Virus record (IMG/VR): IMGVR_UViG_3300029319_000167
Location: 1 to 37,123 of that record
From: a virus
Reading direction: 5' to 3' (one strand)
Length of the DNA: 37,123 nt
The translations under genes and the position numbers were made by a program. The notes beneath the pieces were generated by a model. It worked only from the letters and a program-made list of their open reading frames with translations, was not told where the DNA came from and made no database searches. Of this stretch, positions 1-5,375 are shown in pieces (the first letter of the stretch is position 1; the number at the start of each line of letters is the position of its first letter).

Positions 1-2
1 AG

Positions 3-140
3 AAAACTACCATTAGTTTGGAGGATGCATTGGTTATGTGCCAAGCAAGGGGATGGCAAAGTTTTAAATCTGATTGGATTAACAAAGAACAAAAGTCATT
101 TGCTACTACTAACTACGGTGAGGGGGTACAAAAAATATGA
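3..140 (+). CDS. Replication initiator/helix-turn-helix replication protein, C-terminal fragment
   Basis: An open frame enters from the left edge and stops at TGA 138-140, giving 45 visible residues. The stretch E-D-A-L-V-M-C-Q-A-R-G-W followed by F-K-S-D-W resembles the C-terminal end of phage O-like or DnaD-like replication proteins, which often finish with a similar ARGW-x-x-F-K-x-D-W segment. Its stop overlaps the start of the DnaC-like helicase loader (ATGA at 137-140), and initiator-plus-loader is the usual order in such modules. The catalytic or DNA-binding part lies outside the window, so the family is inferred from this short tail and the neighbour. Confidence 0.6.
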   Translation, partial: KTTISLEDALVMCQARGWQSFKSDWINKEQKSFATTNYGEGVQKI

Positions 141-919
141 ATTTTGAAAAAATAAAAGGAGTAAAAACTGTTAGACCACAAAAGGAAAAGCATTGTCCTA
201 AACATGGTTACTATGTATCAACAAATTACATTGGTGATTACTGGACAGAATGTCCAGAATGTATGACAGTTAAAAAAAAGGAGATAGAAGAGCAAGAAAA
301 ATTAAAATACATAGCACTTGCCCAAGAACGTGAGCAGCGTAGATGGATGTCAAAGATAAAAGGTGCAGCTATTCCAGAACGATTTAAAGATCGGACGCTA
401 GATAGCTATGTAGCAAAGACAAGTGGTCAACAGAAAGCATTAGCTTTTGCAAAAGAATATGCAGAAAATTTTGACCAAGTAATAAAAACAGGACGTTCTG
501 CAATCTTTGTTGGCAAACCGGGAACTGGCAAAACCCACTTGGCAATAGGCATTGCGTTGAGCATTATGCAACAACAACGGTCACCAGTATTTGTCACCGT
601 ACAACGTCTAATTCGTAGGGTAAAAGATAGTTGGAGAACAAAAGAAGAAACAGAAAGCGAAGTCATAGATGCATTTGCATCACCTGATCTGCTCATACTT
701 GATGAAGTTGGTGTACAGTTTGGGTCAGAGTTTGAAAAACAATTGTTGTTTGATGTACTCAATGAACGCTATGAAAAACTTAAGCCATCTATTTTATTAT
801 CAAATATTCCTAGCGAGCAATTGTCAGACTACCTTGGTGAACGTGTAACCGATAGGTTGCGTGAGAACGGAGGTGCATTAATTGGTTTTAACTGGGATTC
901 TTACAGAAAAAATTTATGA
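137..919 (+). CDS. DnaC-like helicase loader (AAA+ ATPase)
   Basis: This 260-residue protein is a DnaC/IstB-type AAA+ ATPase expected to load the host replicative helicase (DnaB) onto single-stranded DNA at the phage origin. A putative zinc-binding pair sits near the N-terminus (C20, H23, C39, C42), followed by a charged helical linker to about residue 75. The ATPase domain then shows Walker A G-K-P-G-T-G-K-T (126-133), Walker B L-L-I-L-D-E (185-190), a sensor-1 asparagine in L-S-N-I-P (N223) and arginine-finger candidates in E-R-V-T-D-R-L-R (235-242). The length is close to that of DnaC (about 245). It overlaps its neighbours by 4 nt on each side, so it is translationally coupled. T7 itself uses a primase-helicase instead, so this replication module is of a different type. 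Confidence 0.93.
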   Translation: MNFEKIKGVKTVRPQKEKHCPKHGYYVSTNYIGDYWTECPECMTVKKKEIEEQEKLKYIALAQEREQRRWMSKIKGAAIPERFKDRTLDSYVAKTSGQQKALAFAKEYAENFDQVIKTGRSAIFVGKPGTGKTHLAIGIALSIMQQQRSPVFVTVQRLIRRVKDSWRTKEETESEVIDAFASPDLLILDEVGVQFGSEFEKQLLFDVLNERYEKLKPSILLSNIPSEQLSDYLGERVTDRLRENGGALIGFNWDSYRKNL

Positions 920-999
920 CAACAGAACAAAAAGTTGCAGCAGCCAAGGCACGCATCAAAGAATTAGAATTATTAATTAAACTATGGAGCAAATCTTAA
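916..999 (+). CDS. Small coupled ORF, 27 residues
   Basis: ATG at 916 overlaps the TGA of the helicase-loader gene (ATGA), and TAA at 997-999 overlaps the next ATG at 999 (TAATG). The 27-residue product is alanine/lysine/leucine-rich (core K-V-A-A-A-K-A-R-I-K-E-L-E) and would form one amphipathic helix. I do not recognise it. The exact couplings on both sides argue that it is translated, possibly mainly to carry ribosomes on to the next gene. Confidence 0.5.
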   Translation: MTTEQKVAAAKARIKELELLIKLWSKS

Positions 1000-1280
1000 T
1001 GACAAAAGAAAACGAATTGCACACAGGTGACTTGTGGTTTAATCCAAACGAACCAGAAAAGTTATGTGTATTTAAAAATAACAAATGGGAAAAAATACCA
1101 GACGATGAAATGCAATGGTCAGACAGACAAAAAAATATTATGCAAATTGCAAATTACAAACAGCAATTAGCAGAACTAGAAACACAATTTTGGTTTAACG
1201 ATTTACCAACAAAAGAATATATGGTTAGGTTTGATGCAATTAAGAAACGCATTAACGAGTTGGAGCAATTGGATGATTGA
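999..1280 (+). CDS. Hypothetical protein, 93 residues, C-terminal coiled coil
   Basis: I chose ATG 999 over the upstream in-frame ATG at 984 because GGAG (986-989) lies a normal distance before 999 and the TAATG overlap couples it to the previous gene. The N-terminus (T-G-D-L-W-F-N-P and a K-W-E-K-I-P element) looks like a small beta-rich module. The second half is a heptad-like helix ending L-E-Q-L-D-D. The family is unknown. It lies between a helicase loader and a RusA resolvase, so a role in DNA metabolism is a guess from position only. It overlaps the resolvase gene by 8 nt. Confidence 0.75.
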   Translation: MTKENELHTGDLWFNPNEPEKLCVFKNNKWEKIPDDEMQWSDRQKNIMQIANYKQQLAELETQFWFNDLPTKEYMVRFDAIKKRINELEQLDD

Positions 1281-1695
1281 AATAGTATTAGGTTGGCCAC
1301 CATCAGATCTATCGCCAAACAAACGATTGCATTGGGCAAAGTTAGCAGCAGCTAAAAAGGAATACAGAAAAAATTGTTTAAGTGCATCGAGAGAACAATT
1401 AAAAAAATATCGTGGAGTATATGAAAACATACCAGAAAGATTAGTTTTAGAAATGACGTTTATACCACCAGATAAACGCAGTTATGACCGAGACAATTTA
1501 GTTGCTAGAATGAAGGCAGGTATTGACGGTTTGTCTGATGCATTACGCATTAACGATAAGCGTTTTAATACTGTTATTTCAACAATGGATCAAGACCGCT
1601 ACGGTGGCTTTGTCCGCATACGCATACTACAGGAAATTCCTTATGGCACGAAAGATCAAGAACCTATCCGTCAAGACACGAGAGTACAAAGATAG
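1273..1695 (+). CDS. rusA: RusA-like Holliday junction resolvase
   Basis: This 140-residue protein belongs to the RusA endonuclease family, which cuts four-way DNA junctions as a dimer to resolve recombination or replication intermediates before packaging. It opens with I-E-I-V-L-G-W-P-P and S-P-N-K-R-L-H-W, typical of the family. Acidic residues fit the RusA metal site: D72 and D74 in Y-D-R-D-N-L, D85 and D89 in G-I-D-G-L-S-D, and D95 in I-N-D. A longer frame opens at 1231, but ATG 1273 fits the family N-terminus and has TGGAG at 1261-1265. The last ~17 residues overlap the next gene by 53 nt and look like an overprinted tail. Confidence 0.92.
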   Translation: MIEIVLGWPPSDLSPNKRLHWAKLAAAKKEYRKNCLSASREQLKKYRGVYENIPERLVLEMTFIPPDKRSYDRDNLVARMKAGIDGLSDALRINDKRFNTVISTMDQDRYGGFVRIRILQEIPYGTKDQEPIRQDTRVQR

Positions 1696-1933
1696 AGATG
1701 GTAATCCCAAAGCAAACTGGGTCAACATTGGAGTCATTATGGAAAATGACCAAGGCAAACAATTTATGTTGTTAGATAAATGGATAAATTTTGCAGGGAT
1801 ACCTGACTTTAGTGGGAAGGAAAATTCTGGTTCAATAATGGTAAATATGTTTGATGTAGACAATGACTACCAATCTAACCGCAAAGATATACCACCATCA
1901 TATAAAGGTAACGACAACGATCTTCCATTTTAA
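1643..1933 (+). CDS. Putative single-stranded DNA-binding protein (SSB-like acidic tip)
   Basis: This 96-residue protein ends G-N-D-N-D-L-P-F, closely matching the D-D-D-I-P-F tip by which bacterial SSB recruits partner proteins. The body (residues 3-75) is predicted to be mostly beta strand with W-V-N-I-G-V-I and F-M-L-L-D-K motifs, compatible with a compact OB fold. I recall similar small proteins next to RusA genes in other phages, usually unnamed. The start is ATG 1643, preceded by AGGAA at 1631-1635; the longer frame from 1523 is out-of-frame RusA sequence. It is the last gene of the replication run. The SSB role is inferred from tip, size and context. Confidence 0.6.
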   Translation: MARKIKNLSVKTREYKDRDGNPKANWVNIGVIMENDQGKQFMLLDKWINFAGIPDFSGKENSGSIMVNMFDVDNDYQSNRKDIPPSYKGNDNDLPF

Positions 1934-1935
1934 AA

Positions 1936-1973
1936 TACCCCAGAGTGAGCAGACCAGAGAACACTCTGAGGTA
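1936..1973 (+). terminator. Hairpin ending the replication gene run
   Basis: The arms at 1936-1947 and 1962-1973 pair over 12 positions with one C/A mismatch around a 14-nt loop, starting 2 nt after the last stop codon. No clean T-tract follows, so it may stabilise the 3' end or act with the adjacent hairpins rather than work as a simple Rho-independent terminator. Confidence 0.45.
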
Positions 1974-1975
1974 TC

Positions 1976-2006
1976 GGCTCTAGATTTTGGGGCAGAGACT
2001 AGAGCC
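1976..2006. terminator. Second hairpin, GGCTCTAG arms
   Basis: There is a perfect 8-bp inverted repeat (1976-1983 with 1999-2006) with a 15-nt loop containing TTTT and GGGG. It follows the previous hairpin directly. A third 8-bp pair (2009-2016 with 2037-2044) reaches into the end of the tiny minus-strand gene at 2022-2081. Three hairpins in 110 nt at a meeting point of opposite transcripts suggest bidirectional transcription stopping or RNA end protection. Confidence 0.4.
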
Positions 2007-2021
2007 TAGTAGGCCAACCGC

Positions 2022-2081
2022 TTACTTTTTCTTTGGTGGCCTACCAACTTTAGTTCCATATGTACCCTTACCTTTTGGCAT
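2022..2081 (-). CDS. Tiny basic GRP-motif peptide, copy 1 (19 residues)
   Basis: The frame reads M-P-K-G-K-G-T-Y-G-T-K-V-G-R-P-P-K-K-K and stops at TAA. The first 18 residues are identical to those of a second peptide at 26644-26715, although the two DNA copies differ at many third positions, so the protein sequence is under selection. The V-G-R-P-P-K-K-K end resembles an AT-hook (core G-R-P flanked by basic residues), which binds the minor groove of AT-rich DNA. AAGG lies upstream on the minus strand. The role is unknown; nucleoid or capsid-DNA contact is an inference. Confidence 0.7.
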   Translation of the reverse strand: MPKGKGTYGTKVGRPPKKK

Positions 2082-2097
2082 AACATTTACCTTTTTT

Positions 2098-2373
2098 TTA
2101 ATTATGAAAGAATTTTCTAATTTTGTCCATAGTATTCAACTCATCTGCCCTGTATTTTTTATCTAAAGCAGCTTCTAATTCTATGACTCTACCTAATAGA
2201 CTTGCTAGAAATACATCTTGTTTCATCTGATGTCTTATCAAGTGTGTGCAATATTTTTTTATTCCAACTACATCATCACTTTTTAAAATTTCTCTTACTC
2301 GCATTTCAACCGATAGCTGCAACTCTACAGGTGGCTCTTCGATTTCAATGTTGAGAAATTTTTCTTTAGTCAT
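2098..2373 (-). CDS. Hypothetical helical protein, 91 residues
   Basis: The N-terminal third is acidic (I-E-I-E-E-P-P-V-E), followed by two amphipathic helices. The middle segment C-T-H-L-I-R-H-Q-M-K-Q-D-V-F-L and then R-V-I-E-L-E-A resembles a small helical protein that I have seen in several marine phages, often without a function. The ATG at 2371-2373 overlaps the stop of the upstream gene by one base (TAATG), so the pair is co-translated. The C-terminus is basic. No catalytic motif is visible. Confidence 0.75.
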   Translation of the reverse strand: MTKEKFLNIEIEEPPVELQLSVEMRVREILKSDDVVGIKKYCTHLIRHQMKQDVFLASLLGRVIELEAALDKKYRADELNTMDKIRKFFHN

Positions 2374-2540
2374 TAATTTAATTTGGGAAACAACTGCTGC
2401 TCAAGCAGGTCTACAGCACGGTCATCCAACGTGTTCGAGGTCTGCTTACAAATAGTCTCTCTTAATATTTCAATGATGAGTCTTTTGCACGCAGTAGTTG
2501 TTAAGAACCTTACAAGAATAGGTTTTAGTATCTTGTACAT
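2373..2540 (-). CDS. Small cassette protein, 55 residues (paralogue of 29463-29624)
   Basis: I chose ATG 2540; a longer GTG-started frame from 2570 lacks support. An N-terminal hydrophobic/basic helix (L-K-P-I-L-V-R-F-L) leads to a second helix and then the acidic motif N-T-L-D-D-R-A-V-D-L-L. The protein at 29463-29624 has the same plan: I-R-P-I-I-F-A-F-L, a second helix, then N-K-L-D-D-A-A-V-A-K-I. Both genes diverge from a two-helix membrane protein gene, which is one of the clearest signs that the two cassettes share ancestry. Function unknown. Confidence 0.72.
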   Translation of the reverse strand: MYKILKPILVRFLTTTACKRLIIEILRETICKQTSNTLDDRAVDLLEQQLFPKLN

Positions 2541-2571
2541 AGTTTGTTTGTTTTTCCAAACATAGCACACG

Positions 2572-2733
2572 TTATTGTATCTTGCCTTCTATTCTGCTAA
2601 CCGCTTCTGATAACTTGTTAAGTCTAAAGTATATGTCTCGTATGTCTCGTTCTCTACGACTACTCATGTTAGATATAACCATAACTAAAGCAGTAGCTGC
2701 TGCTCCCACTAATGCACCATATATCTCAGGCAT
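2572..2733 (-). CDS. Small membrane-anchored protein, 53 residues
   Basis: ATG at 2731-2733, stop TAA at 2572-2574. Residues 5-22 form one hydrophobic, alanine/valine-rich membrane segment (Y-G-A-L-V-G-A-A-A-T-A-L-V-M-V-I). A highly charged helix follows, R-R-E-R-D-I-R-D-I then L-S-E-A-V-S-R-I-E, likely a short coiled coil in the cytoplasm. It is the first gene of the leftward arm of cassette A, 47 nt from the divergent membrane protein gene. The layout resembles small phage holin or spanin-like proteins, but no family is recognised. Cassette B has no counterpart. Confidence 0.65.
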   Translation of the reverse strand: MPEIYGALVGAAATALVMVISNMSSRRERDIRDIYFRLNKLSEAVSRIEGKIQ

Positions 2734-2780
2734 TTGCGTAAATAGGTAATTATGTATAGTATGACTAATAAATCCTAATT
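2734..2780. promoter_or_regulatory. Divergent intergenic region of cassette A
   Basis: This 47-nt gap separates divergent starts at 2733 and 2781. It holds ATAGGTA (2743-2749), a -10-like TATAGT (2755-2760) and T-G-A-C-T-A-A further right. The equivalent gap in cassette B (29418-29462), read toward the membrane protein gene, also contains ATAGGTA followed by TATAGT, 1 nt apart there and 5 nt apart here. The conserved pair is a candidate promoter or operator. No good Shine-Dalgarno site is seen for either gene. Confidence 0.4.
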
Positions 2781-3029
2781 ATGGCAGAGGAACAAGAAGA
2801 AAAGGAAGGCACGGATTGGGCTGAAATTTTTGGTCATGCTGTCCGATTTATGATTCTTTGTTGGTCGCTTGCAATGATGACTCTTGGATACATGGACAAG
2901 ATCCGCAATGATGGAGCGTTTTTAGCCGGACTCACAAGTGGCGTTTTAGGTTCGTATGGTATCTCCGTTAACAAAAAGAAACCTGTAAACGCTGCTAAAG
3001 TAAATGACACCAAGGTAAATACACAATGA
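2781..3029 (+). CDS. Cassette A two-helix membrane protein, 82 residues
   Basis: An acidic N-terminus (A-E-E-Q-E-E-K-E-G) is followed by two hydrophobic segments (about 18-38 and 46-62) and a lysine-rich tail. The cassette B protein at 29145-29417 has the same order: E-E-Q-D-E-K-E-G, then F-W-S-L-G against C-W-S-L-A, then F-A-A-G-L-L-S against F-L-A-G-L-T-S, then basic residues. Two helices with charged ends and a basic C-terminus match the general plan of class II holins, but that is only an architectural resemblance. The stop overlaps the start of the exported protein gene that follows (ATGA), exactly as in cassette B. Confidence 0.82.
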   Translation: MAEEQEEKEGTDWAEIFGHAVRFMILCWSLAMMTLGYMDKIRNDGAFLAGLTSGVLGSYGISVNKKKPVNAAKVNDTKVNTQ

Positions 3030-3547
3030 AAAAACTATTAGCATTACTATTACTGTTTAGTCCTTCTGTAGCACTAGCAGACATAACGCAAAAGTTTACG
3101 ACATCTGCCCAGATCACGGTAGATATGCCGTACTCTGTCACTAATAAATTAGGCACGACATATTCAATATCAGGTAATAACATAACCCCATCTGTAACTG
3201 TAGGAGACACTACGACATCAGGAAAAATTGGTGGAATTAATCTTGGAAGTTTAAGTAGTGGCGTACCTGCCATGATACAAACTGATAAATCAATTACCAC
3301 AGCAGGTAGTGCATTTTCTCTGACGGAAGCTGTAACAATGGGCGATTCTCAACCTAGTGCAATCACTCCATCGTCAGGCATAGCAGCATTACCACACCTT
3401 GGTGGGCAGACAACAATAGGATCGGGTGGCACATTAGGATCTGGAGCGATGACAAGTTTATCTAGTGGTGTACATACTTGTAGTGGTGCATTTGGATCAG
3501 GCTCTAGTTGCATAGGTTCGACAACAGTAACCATTACCATTGACTAA
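3026..3547 (+). CDS. Exported Ser/Gly/Thr-rich protein, 173 residues
   Basis: A clear signal peptide (M-K-K then a leucine-rich core, predicted cleavage after A-L-A at residue 18) exports a ~155-residue mature protein. The mature part is low-complexity and rich in Ser, Gly and Thr, probably beta-structured, with only two cysteines near the C-terminus (C152, C162) that could pair once in the periplasm. The element A-G-S-A-F-S-L-T-E-A-V (93-103) resembles A-G-Q-P-F-S-L-V-E-S-V in the next gene, suggesting an old tandem duplication. Cassette B has no equivalent. ATGA overlap upstream; 8-nt overlap downstream. Function unknown; outer surface, virion or envelope roles are all possible. Confidence 0.8.
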   Translation: MKKLLALLLLFSPSVALADITQKFTTSAQITVDMPYSVTNKLGTTYSISGNNITPSVTVGDTTTSGKIGGINLGSLSSGVPAMIQTDKSITTAGSAFSLTEAVTMGDSQPSAITPSSGIAALPHLGGQTTIGSGGTLGSGAMTSLSSGVHTCSGAFGSGSSCIGSTTVTITID

Positions 3548-3977
3548 ATTTTGGCTGCTATTAATAATATTATTTCCTGTAAAAACCTTTGCAAATCCAG
3601 TAGTACCTACCTTCCGTACAGGCAGTTCAAGCACAAATTCCCAGACTCAAAGTGTCATAACAGAATCTGTGGTATCTCATCAATTCCGTACAGGGTATTC
3701 TCTAAGCGTATCAGGCACGAACATAGAAAGTGCAGATGTTAATGGTTATATTAACTCAATACCTACGGCAGAAGCCGAACAAACAGTTAATGGGATTAAC
3801 TTTTCATATACAAGTCCTACGTTGGAAGGTGTGCCTAGATGGAAAATAGTAGACGCAGGTCAGCCTTTCAGTTTAGTCGAATCAGTAATTTCTCCCGGAC
3901 TAGATACAATAACCACAATCAACAGGGTCATAAACACAACAACTACAACCACCGTAGAAACCACGTTTGGGCAGTAG
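3540..3977 (+). CDS. Exported protein of cassette A, 145 residues (paralogue of 28783-29148)
   Basis: The start is TTG 3540, the only choice that gives a complete signal peptide (F-W-L-L-L-I-I-L-F-P-V-K-T-F-A, cleavage after residue 18). The mature N-terminus P-T-F-R-T-G-S-S-S-T-N-S-Q-T-Q matches P-T-W-T-T-G-S-S-N-R-T-E-N-T-T of the cassette B protein, and both end with a Thr-rich stretch closing in T-F-G-Q or V-F-S-Q. No cysteines are present. I recall proteins with the same start and end motifs in marine cyanophages, all of unknown function. It overlaps the next gene, whose start is uncertain. Confidence 0.82.
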   Translation: MTKFWLLLIILFPVKTFANPVVPTFRTGSSSTNSQTQSVITESVVSHQFRTGYSLSVSGTNIESADVNGYINSIPTAEAEQTVNGINFSYTSPTLEGVPRWKIVDAGQPFSLVESVISPGLDTITTINRVINTTTTTTVETTFGQ

Positions 3978-4552
3978 TTTTACTTTGCCTATGTCCAACA
4001 AAGGCTTTAGCTAATACAACCGTAGCAAGCCCATCTAGCAACGCACAGGGAACGGTAAATAACAATGCCACCATGATAGCTCCGCAATCTAATCCGCAGT
4101 TTAGGATGTCGCAGGGTATTGTTTGTAGTTCACCTAGCCTTACCATCACACCATTTCTAACAGATTCATGGTCATTTAACCGCCCCATAGAAACTGTGAC
4201 TAGACAAAATATATACAACGAGGATACAGGTGCAATAAAATATGTACAAGAAACACCAAGGTTTGAAAAAGATAATTACAATTTAAACTACGGTATCTCA
4301 GCACAGTTCAGTATTCCGTTAGGCAAAGCACCTGCACTATGTCATAAGGCAACAGAAATAAATATAAAAAATCAGGAATTATTGTATAAGAAAACTGAAC
4401 TAGAGGTCGCTCTGTTTCGGCTAAAAGTATGTGGTGAACAGGCTAAGCTTGGTGTTCAATTCACAGGTAAGTTTGCAACGATATGCGAGGGCATTGCAGT
4501 TACTGTTCCTCCCGGTCAGGTAATCCCTCACTCTCATTCTTTGAAGCCTTAG
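3839..4552 (+). CDS. Exported four-cysteine protein of cassette A (paralogue of 28311-28835)
   Basis: The mature part (after A-L-A at residue 58) shares a strong pattern with the cassette B protein: V-C-S-x-P-x-x-x-I-T-P-F, then F-x-I-P-L-G and a cysteine, then L-K-V-C/L-K-C, then a closing T-I-C/Y-I-C. The four conserved cysteines suggest two periplasmic disulfides. The start is odd. The paralogue begins right at its signal peptide, but here no ATG, GTG or TTG is available there. ATG 3839, with GGAAGG at 3824-3829, adds ~42 Asn/His/Arg-rich residues encoded in a second frame over the previous gene. The 3' end overlaps the opposing gene by 53 nt. Confidence 0.75.
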   Translation: MENSRRRSAFQFSRISNFSRTRYNNHNQQGHKHNNYNHRRNHVWAVVLLCLCPTKALANTTVASPSSNAQGTVNNNATMIAPQSNPQFRMSQGIVCSSPSLTITPFLTDSWSFNRPIETVTRQNIYNEDTGAIKYVQETPRFEKDNYNLNYGISAQFSIPLGKAPALCHKATEINIKNQELLYKKTELEVALFRLKVCGEQAKLGVQFTGKFATICEGIAVTVPPGQVIPHSHSLKP

Positions 4553-5153
4553 ATTTACTTAGACGTTTACCTAATTGTTTTATAGCTGACTTCGCTGCCC
4601 CTTGTATCAAGGGTACAAGAGCAGCAGAACCACCGGCAACCAAGCCAATAACAGTAGTGCTAATAAGTATTTCGGGAGTTCCGATAATACTTTCTCTGAA
4701 TGGTACTTCTGTCCAGACCGGGTCACAAGAGCCATCTATACCTCTTTCATATTTTACCAATCTTTCAATTTTTTTATCATTTCTGTAATCTCCTTCCCTA
4801 AATGGTGCGTCCTTTGGAGGACAGGGTTTGTATTCTTCTTCTTTTTTTTCATTGTTTTGTGTGTCTGTTTTAGGTGGTTCACTAGTTGGCATCTCACTAT
4901 CGTTAGCAAGATTAGGCATCTCTTCTGTAATTGTTAATTGATCTGGTACATAATTCAATGGATTAAAACTAGGGTACGGACAATTTGTCACGACCCCATT
5001 TGGATCTTCTATTATTAAATTTCTATTGCCTGTATTCTTTGTATCTTTGTGGTAGTAACTGCAACCTATAACTTGTACATTTGAATGCCCATAGTCAGGC
5101 ACATAGGTATATGGGATATGAACATCAGGTATATGTATCTCAGGTATTTCCAA
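4500..5153 (-). CDS. Opposing Pro/acidic cassette protein with hydrophobic C-terminal segment, 217 residues
   Basis: TTG start at 5153, immediately after the TAA of the upstream gene, giving M-E-I-P-E-I-H-I-P-D-V. The N-terminus is built of Ile-Pro repeats, followed by D-T-K-N-T-G-N and D-P-N-G-V-V motifs, an acidic proline-rich linker, a C-P-P-K motif and a C-terminal hydrophobic segment (about 159-187) with a lysine-rich tail. I remember marine cyanophage proteins of the same plan; function unknown. The cassette B counterpart (27854-28336) keeps the Ile-Pro start, the acidic linker and P-E-V-I then hydrophobic then basic end, but lacks the central motifs. Tail-to-tail overlap with the last exported gene is conserved in both cassettes. 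Confidence 0.8.
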   Translation of the reverse strand: MEIPEIHIPDVHIPYTYVPDYGHSNVQVIGCSYYHKDTKNTGNRNLIIEDPNGVVTNCPYPSFNPLNYVPDQLTITEEMPNLANDSEMPTSEPPKTDTQNNEKKEEEYKPCPPKDAPFREGDYRNDKKIERLVKYERGIDGSCDPVWTEVPFRESIIGTPEILISTTVIGLVAGGSAALVPLIQGAAKSAIKQLGKRLSKSKASKNESEGLPDREEQ

Positions 5154-5375
5154 TTATTTTTTTGGAAGTGTTGGTATAGATATGCCAGTTGTTTTTGGTA
5201 ATGCGTTATCCATTACATTAGGTAATAGCCCCTTTACCTCGCCAAGTATAGAGTTCATAATCTTAGCTTTAAACTGTTCGCTGCTTACATATTTGTATGT
5301 AAAAAAACCACCGCCTAGTATTCCCAAAACTAAGACCGTAGTTAAAATTGTTAAAGCATCAAGAATTTTACGCAT
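5154..5375 (-). CDS. Small single-pass membrane protein, 73 residues
   Basis: A basic start (M-R-K) and one membrane segment at residues ~9-29 (T-I-L-T-T-V-L-V-L-G-I-L-G-G-G-F-F) are followed by an amphipathic helix (F-K-A-K-I-M-N-S-I-L-G-E-V-K-G) and a Pro-rich end (S-I-P-T-L-P-K-K). I recall a similar family, with a membrane anchor and proline-rich tail, in marine phages upstream of proteins like the 217-residue neighbour. It is adjacent to and probably co-translated with that gene. Its ATG overlaps head to head with a plus-strand ATG (CATG at 5373-5376). Function unknown. Confidence 0.75.
   Translation of the reverse strand: MRKILDALTILTTVLVLGILGGGFFTYKYVSSEQFKAKIMNSILGEVKGLLPNVMDNALPKTTGISIPTLPKK

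Larger units (their letters stand above)
2373..5153. other. Cassette A, core of a duplicated membrane/exported-protein module
   Basis: The core comprises a leftward 55-residue gene (2373-2540), the rightward membrane protein and exported genes (2781-4552) and the opposing Pro/acidic gene (4500-5153). Each has a counterpart in 27854-29624 except the 53-residue membrane gene at 2572 and the Ser/Gly-rich exported gene at 3026. The similarity is at protein level and in gene order, orientation and overlap type; the DNA has diverged beyond simple repeats. Confidence 0.8.

Noticed and set aside
1643-1933. Naming the small protein ssb with certainty
   Set aside because: Only the acidic tip and size support it; the OB fold cannot be confirmed by eye.
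4483-4788. Plus-strand open frame of 101 residues
   Set aside because: It is antisense to the 217-residue cassette gene, whose N-terminal motifs and paralogue support the minus strand.
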